Shown: positions 8,501 to 14,500 of the stretch, in pieces
Position numbering within the stretch: the first letter of the stretch is position 1
How the letters are laid out: each line of letters opens with the position of its first letter
Source of the DNA: Phoronis ovalis
Taxonomy: Eukaryota; Phoronida; Phoronidae
Direction of reading: 5' to 3'
Assembly (NCBI GenBank): GCA_028565635.1
Contig: JAOXYB010020882.1
Coordinates: forward strand, 1-17,403
Length of the DNA stretch: 17,403 nt
The notes under the pieces: generated by a model
Database searches by the model: none
Told to the model about the DNA's origin: nothing
The model's input: the letters and a program-made list of their open reading frames with translations, nothing else
Translations under genes and position numbers: made by a program

Positions 8501-11500
8501 TTTCAGAGAAGCTGCCAACCTACTGTTGGTTGCATGCATTATATAGAATGTACTTTTGGTTGCATGTATTATATAGAATGTATTATTTTAAGCAACTGAT
8601 GTTAGTCTTGTGTGTTCCACATAGCCATTTTTGCTCATTTTACTCAGTTAGTGTTGCAGACCCTATAAAAAAACCACAATGCCACGTATTTTGAATAAAA
8701 GAATCATGCAGTTGTCCACACTCTCGTGGGGTTCATTCACAAAACACTTAACTTTTTGGTTCTCTTGGGTCAGTGACAATAAGGCTACGTAAAGCATGCA
8801 CATAACCTGTTGGTCCTGTGTAAATGAAAAGCAAATGTAGTATTTGTAGCAAAAATTTGCGGTGCATGGAACAAATCAAGAGTACTTAAACCAGCAATGG
8901 AGTAATTAAGAACAATGGCCACATTGTTGTGTAAATTATTATGTTTTTTGAGAAGTTATGTATATTTAGGTGTGATGGGTAAAAGAACTCGGTATCAGGA
9001 GGAAAATAAGGTTCAGCTTGTGTTACAGACTCAGCGACTATACCCTTCACCACAGAACTACGAATCCACTCCTAAGGAAATTTTACCTAAGGACATAGCA
9101 TTAAATGATGATACGCTACTTGAAAACCTCAAGTTAAAAGATGAACTAGAGACAGAAGAATTTTTGAATAGTGTTGAACAAGCAGTACTTCTTGGCTTAT
9201 GGTAGGTAAACAAAGCAATATTACAATGTAGAAATAATGAAAAATTGGCAAAAATAAAATTTTCTCAAAGAAGTCGTATGGTCTATAGTTGCATAAAAAA
9301 TAATTTGTTCAGTACCAACAATGCTTTAAGGATTGTTGATACTGGATTGCGCAAAGGATTGTTAACAATCAGAATGATAGTTTCCATGGTTCACAGTCCT
9401 TTGCCTTCCAGTTTACAATTCACTAAAACTAATATAATAATTATATAACTACATATCGTATTAAGCTTTCTGTTAAAGTAGCAATTGTGCACTACCAAGT
9501 GACCACGGAAAGCAGCAAATAGCCTGCTGCCGTGTGATAACAGAAACCAGCGAATCAAAGTAATGTGTTTAGCCATATAAATATAATGCAGTCCTGTTTT
9601 TTTTATGTACTCTCAGCTCCTACTTTATGCATGTTTTAATAATATGCTTGGTCTTGGTAAGTACAATTAAGGACCCAAAGTGAAAAGATAAGACATCCGG
9701 CGAAACTCCATTGGGGGTTGCGTTACAAATATACTGAGACTAAAATGATTGATCATGTAGCCGGAGAAATAGCGCAGTTGGGAGGGGCGAATCCCAGGTT
9801 TCGGCAATTTTTTTCAGATTTCTTTAACATTTTTTGTTTTTTTTCTTTTATAATTTTTTAAAATTCAAAATGGCTGTCAAAAACTGTTGGAAGCCATATA
9901 TTTGGTACTGCTTACGACTTTCTGGTTCTGTTTTGTGTTATTTGTATTTTGATGAAACTTATTAAAATTGGAATCATTCGTTTTAATAGCACTGATGATA
10001 CATTTATGTTTAAATACAAATGTCTGCTTGTCTTTAGTGAAAACAACAGAAAAAACCATGCAGCTGTTGATGAGCTCACAAGTGAAGAAACAATTGCATA
10101 TCTTAATGTAAGTTAGATGTACATTGTAACTTCAGTTCATAATGTTCATTCCATTAAAAATAGTCAATTTCTGCAAACAAACATGTTTTCCCTTAATGTT
10201 GCTTCATCTCCACAATCAGCTTGTAGACTAGACCCCTAAATATAGACATTTCTCATAATTACCTGACAAATTATAATTACTATGAAAACAAAAATCACAA
10301 TTGTCCATTATTTAGTATATATAGTTTCATCTACAAATTAATTACCTTTTTAAAAGTGAAACTTGAAAGATCACCACCCATAAGGGGCGCAGTGTTTAAA
10401 GAGATATCATTTGCCTTTTTTTACAGTCTGTTCTGTCTCAACCAAGTGATTGGAGTGTACAGTCAACTGCACTGTTTTTACGATGTACTGAGGAGAGAAA
10501 CAAACGTCGTCGAGTTGAAAGAGCTATGATGCAAACAGAAGAATTAGTCGGTCAGTTTGCTCGGCCGTCACCTTCTGCAGAGTTCAGAAACAAATGCTTT
10601 TACAGTGTTCAAATGTCTCCAAAATGGGAAGTAGAGGTTCGTGAACATTTAGCTTCTGTGGCTGTAAGGTAAAGGCAAGGTTTATAGTATAGTTTCAACT
10701 AAAGTTTTTGCATGACTGCATGATTACCCTGCCTTACGGGCCTATTCACTCCATTTCAACTCCAAAGCTGCTAATCAGCACACTAGCAGTATTCATTTTA
10801 CAGCTAAGTGAATCAAGGTGGTACGCATTTAAGACTTGCTGCCCAACAAGCCAACATAAAAAGAACTTTCAGTACAGTGAGAATTAAACCTGGGATCTCC
10901 AGATTACAAATCAACAGTCTTTGCCAATCAGGCTAACAGGGATGGTGTAATCGATTGTAACCAAGTATTGCATACCTCAATTTTAATAATATTTGGTAAA
11001 AAATGAGATTTCAGCTCTAATTTTAATTTCCTTTTTCTCAAGTGTATTTCCTGGATTGTGTTCTGCACATAATAAACATGTTATAGCATTATTTGTATAG
11101 CATTGGACAGGTCACTTGGTGGCTCCACCAAGTGCATGCATATGGTCTATTGACTGAAGGATTGATAGGTAATTTAAAATTATGCTGTCCATCCACCATA
11201 ATCCATGTGTTTTTATTAATTCTTTAATAAAAAATTGTTTTATGTCTTTAAAATTGACATTGACAGTTTGCGATTTTAAATTTTGCAGAAAGAACTTGGT
11301 ATGCTATTTTTATCTCTTGGTGTTACAAAAGGTGCTTTGGAAATTTTTGAAAGACTCCAGTTGTGGGAACAAGTCATTCAGTGCTACACTGCTCTTGGAA
11401 GGACTGAAATGGTATTTATGTAGAGAAATAATTATTTATAGTACATTTTAATACATTCCTATCATTCCAGGTGCATTGCTTTATATACGGATACAAATAT

Positions 11501-14500
11501 TTAGTTTTGTTTGTTTCCTAAACATATGAAAGCTGGAGCTTATACAAATAATCATCCTAGGTTACAAGACATTGATTTGAGTGACTTTTATCAAAATGTT
11601 ATTTCCTTTCAAAATAGGCTGAACGTCTAATTCAAGAACAACTATCTATCAAAGAGACACCGAGCTTGTTCTGTTACCTTGGAGATGTAACCGGTAATAG
11701 GGAACACTATGAAAAAGCTTGGGAACTGTCCAATCATAAGAGTCCAAGAGCTATGAGAACATTAGGGTTTTTTTACTTGAGAAAAGAGCAGGTAATGCAT
11801 GCTTTATTCCTGGTATTACTAAAATAAAAAAGCATAAAACTAACTGAATACACCAGGTGGCATCAGTGATCACTATGTCAATCACCCACATTTCTGTGTT
11901 TTTATTATTATTATTATTAACCAATCACGCAATTCTTTTTGCACTGTGGTAATTATTTCACAAGACATGGAATTGTGGGATTGATTGGGTGTATGCCTCC
12001 TCCTCTAACATCATCTGGTGCATGCAAACAGTCTATTGATGCAATTGAACTGTACACAGGAAACCAAAAGAATTTACTCAATATACGGTTTAACACATTT
12101 CTAGATATTTTGTTTAGATAAGGAAAATCCATTATTCTTGCTACCAGATGGACAACCACTCCTTAAGCTTGCTTCATGTAAAAACTGTCGAGTTGATAGT
12201 TACTTAGTCTGTATTTTTGTACATATCCTTAGCTGTTAAAAGAAGCATGATTTTCCAACCCCATCAATAAAGGTAAGAAATGTTAATTTATTTTCATGGT
12301 TGTATCATCTACTCTATGTGTCAATAGAGCTTTTATATGTTCTGATACTTCTTTCAGTTAGAAAAAAGTATGGAATGCTTCCAAAAAGCTTTGGAAATAA
12401 ACCAGTTGCAAGTTGGTGTTTGGTTTTCATATGGCTGTGCTGCACTTGCTACTTCGAAATATGATATTGCCGCTAGGTGCTTTAGAATGTGTGTAACACT
12501 TGATACTGATGTAAGTATATTATTTGGTGTACAAAGGTATATCTTAAAAAAATTCATAATGCACCGAAGAAAGTGTTATTTATTTTATACCGTAAATGGT
12601 TTAGTTTTTGTTTCACCTGCGAAACAGAATGCGAGTCCTACGTATCACTTATCCTGCGGTGTCGATGTTAACATTTTAGCATACTATTGGGATATAACTA
12701 GAGAACGTATAATCCAGAGTCAAAATTTTGATCGTTTCCAAAAAAGCAGCCATATTTGTTCCACGATAAACTTTTCATTTTGTAATAAGCCTTTTGTCCT
12801 CCTACACAATTTGCAAGGACTTCATGAAACGTGGCATACTATTGGGATATAACTACAGAATGAATAATCTGGACTGAAACTTTTGATCATTTCCAATATG
12901 GGTGGCTAGCGGCCATATTTGTCTGTAATAAGGTGTTCATTTTGTCAAAAGCCTCTCGCCTCCTACACTACTTGCTGGAACTTCATGGAAAGTTGACATA
13001 CTATTGGGATATTACTACAGGTTGAACAATCCGGAATAAAATTTTTATTGTTTCCAATATGGCTGACTGGCACCCGTGTTTATCCTGCGATGAGCTGTTA
13101 ATTTTGACGTAAGGCTCTTCCTACTACACAATTTGCAGTAACTTCATGAAACTTGGCATGCTATTTGGATATAACTAGGGAATGAATAATCCAGAATCAA
13201 AGTTTTGATTGTTTCAATATGGCTGACTGGCGGCCATTTTTGTTCTGCTATAAGCTGTTCACTTTGTCATAAGCCCCTTCTCAACCTACACCACTTCAGG
13301 ATCTTCATGAAACTTGGAGTGTAACTAGAAGATGAATAACATTATTGATAAAAAACAAAAAAAAATTAGCTTGAGTGATTTTAGGCTATAACATCACAAT
13401 CACTCAAGATATAACCACCTTTCCACAGATTGGACATAGGTTTATGACCATGCCGCACCTAAAGAGCACATGGCCTTTGACTTTGACCTTCAACTTCAAA
13501 TCAAATCACATTTTTATATGCCGTAGGCGAGACATGTGATTCCACGGAATACTTGTTAATTCTATGACATCTTGGTACTAGGTACTTATATTTATCTAGT
13601 CATATAAGCTATTGCCAAAGTCATGACTGCCTGTCAGGTTTAAATCTTTTAAATATATTAGTGGACTATTTACATGCACTGGTTGTAACCCCAAATGTTT
13701 CTAATTGTATGCAAATTTTGTAAATGAACATCACAGTTCTCCATTGTTTGCATGATTCAAGTCCAAAAATCACCATGCTGGGAACTTTTGGGTTCATGAA
13801 GAATTCATCTCCACTGCCTCCTCCAAGTGTATGGAAATAAGCTATGATTATCCTTACAGTCTTCTGCAAATCATGTATGTGTGTGTACATGTAACTAATG
13901 TTTCTAAACTTTTCTATATGTATGTGATTGTTCAAGCAAAGCAAATAGAAAGAAATACTACCTGTCTGGCAATAACTTTTGTTTGTTTCTGATTTTAGAA
14001 TTTTCAAGCATGGAATAACTTGGCTAGTGCTTATGCCAGATCTCATCAGAAGTAAGTTACTTTTAAATGTGTGTACTGTAAGATGAAATTAGTAAAATAG
14101 ATAATAAATGTTATCTTATGTTATTTGTGATCCAGGGTAAATTTAAACTTTCAGCCTAATCACAAGACCTTCATCGCCTTTTGAAATTCACAGCATAGAT
14201 TGCTAGTAGTTAAATCTATAGAATGTCATTTTTATTTGACAGACTTTTGTCTTGTTACTGCTTACCTTGTTATGTTTTCCCTTTGCAAAGTCCCATGAAA
14301 GGTTATGCTCAAAATACAGTAAATAGAAACATGTCACCCACTTTGCCTAAAATTATATTATATGATTCCATAGATTTTGCCACCTTATGATTTGGAAATA
14401 TCACTATTTTTCAAATTTGAAATTGTTTTTGATACCCAGTTAAATGTTTTGCCTGAAATTACATGACATTATGTCTTGTAAAGCAATTTAAATAAAAATT

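Larger units (their letters stand above)
12511..13998 (+). other. TTC27 intron 12
   Basis: 1488 bp. A tandem array of about 160-bp units fills 12640-13320, followed by a short inverted repeat (13370-13408) and what look like further repeat-derived phrases up to about 13560. Confidence 0.82.

Noticed and set aside
10669-10674. Second donor at exon 9 as the main splice site
   Set aside because: It breaks the reading frame with exon 10, while the donor five bases upstream fits both frame and family alignment.
12511-12852. Extension of TTC27 exon 12 as a 160-codon open frame
   Set aside because: A perfect donor at 12511 ends the homology; the continuation enters the tandem repeat array.
13666-14046. 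126-codon minus-strand open frame
   Set aside because: Covers intron sequence and the antisense of TTC27 exon 13, with no splice or family support.
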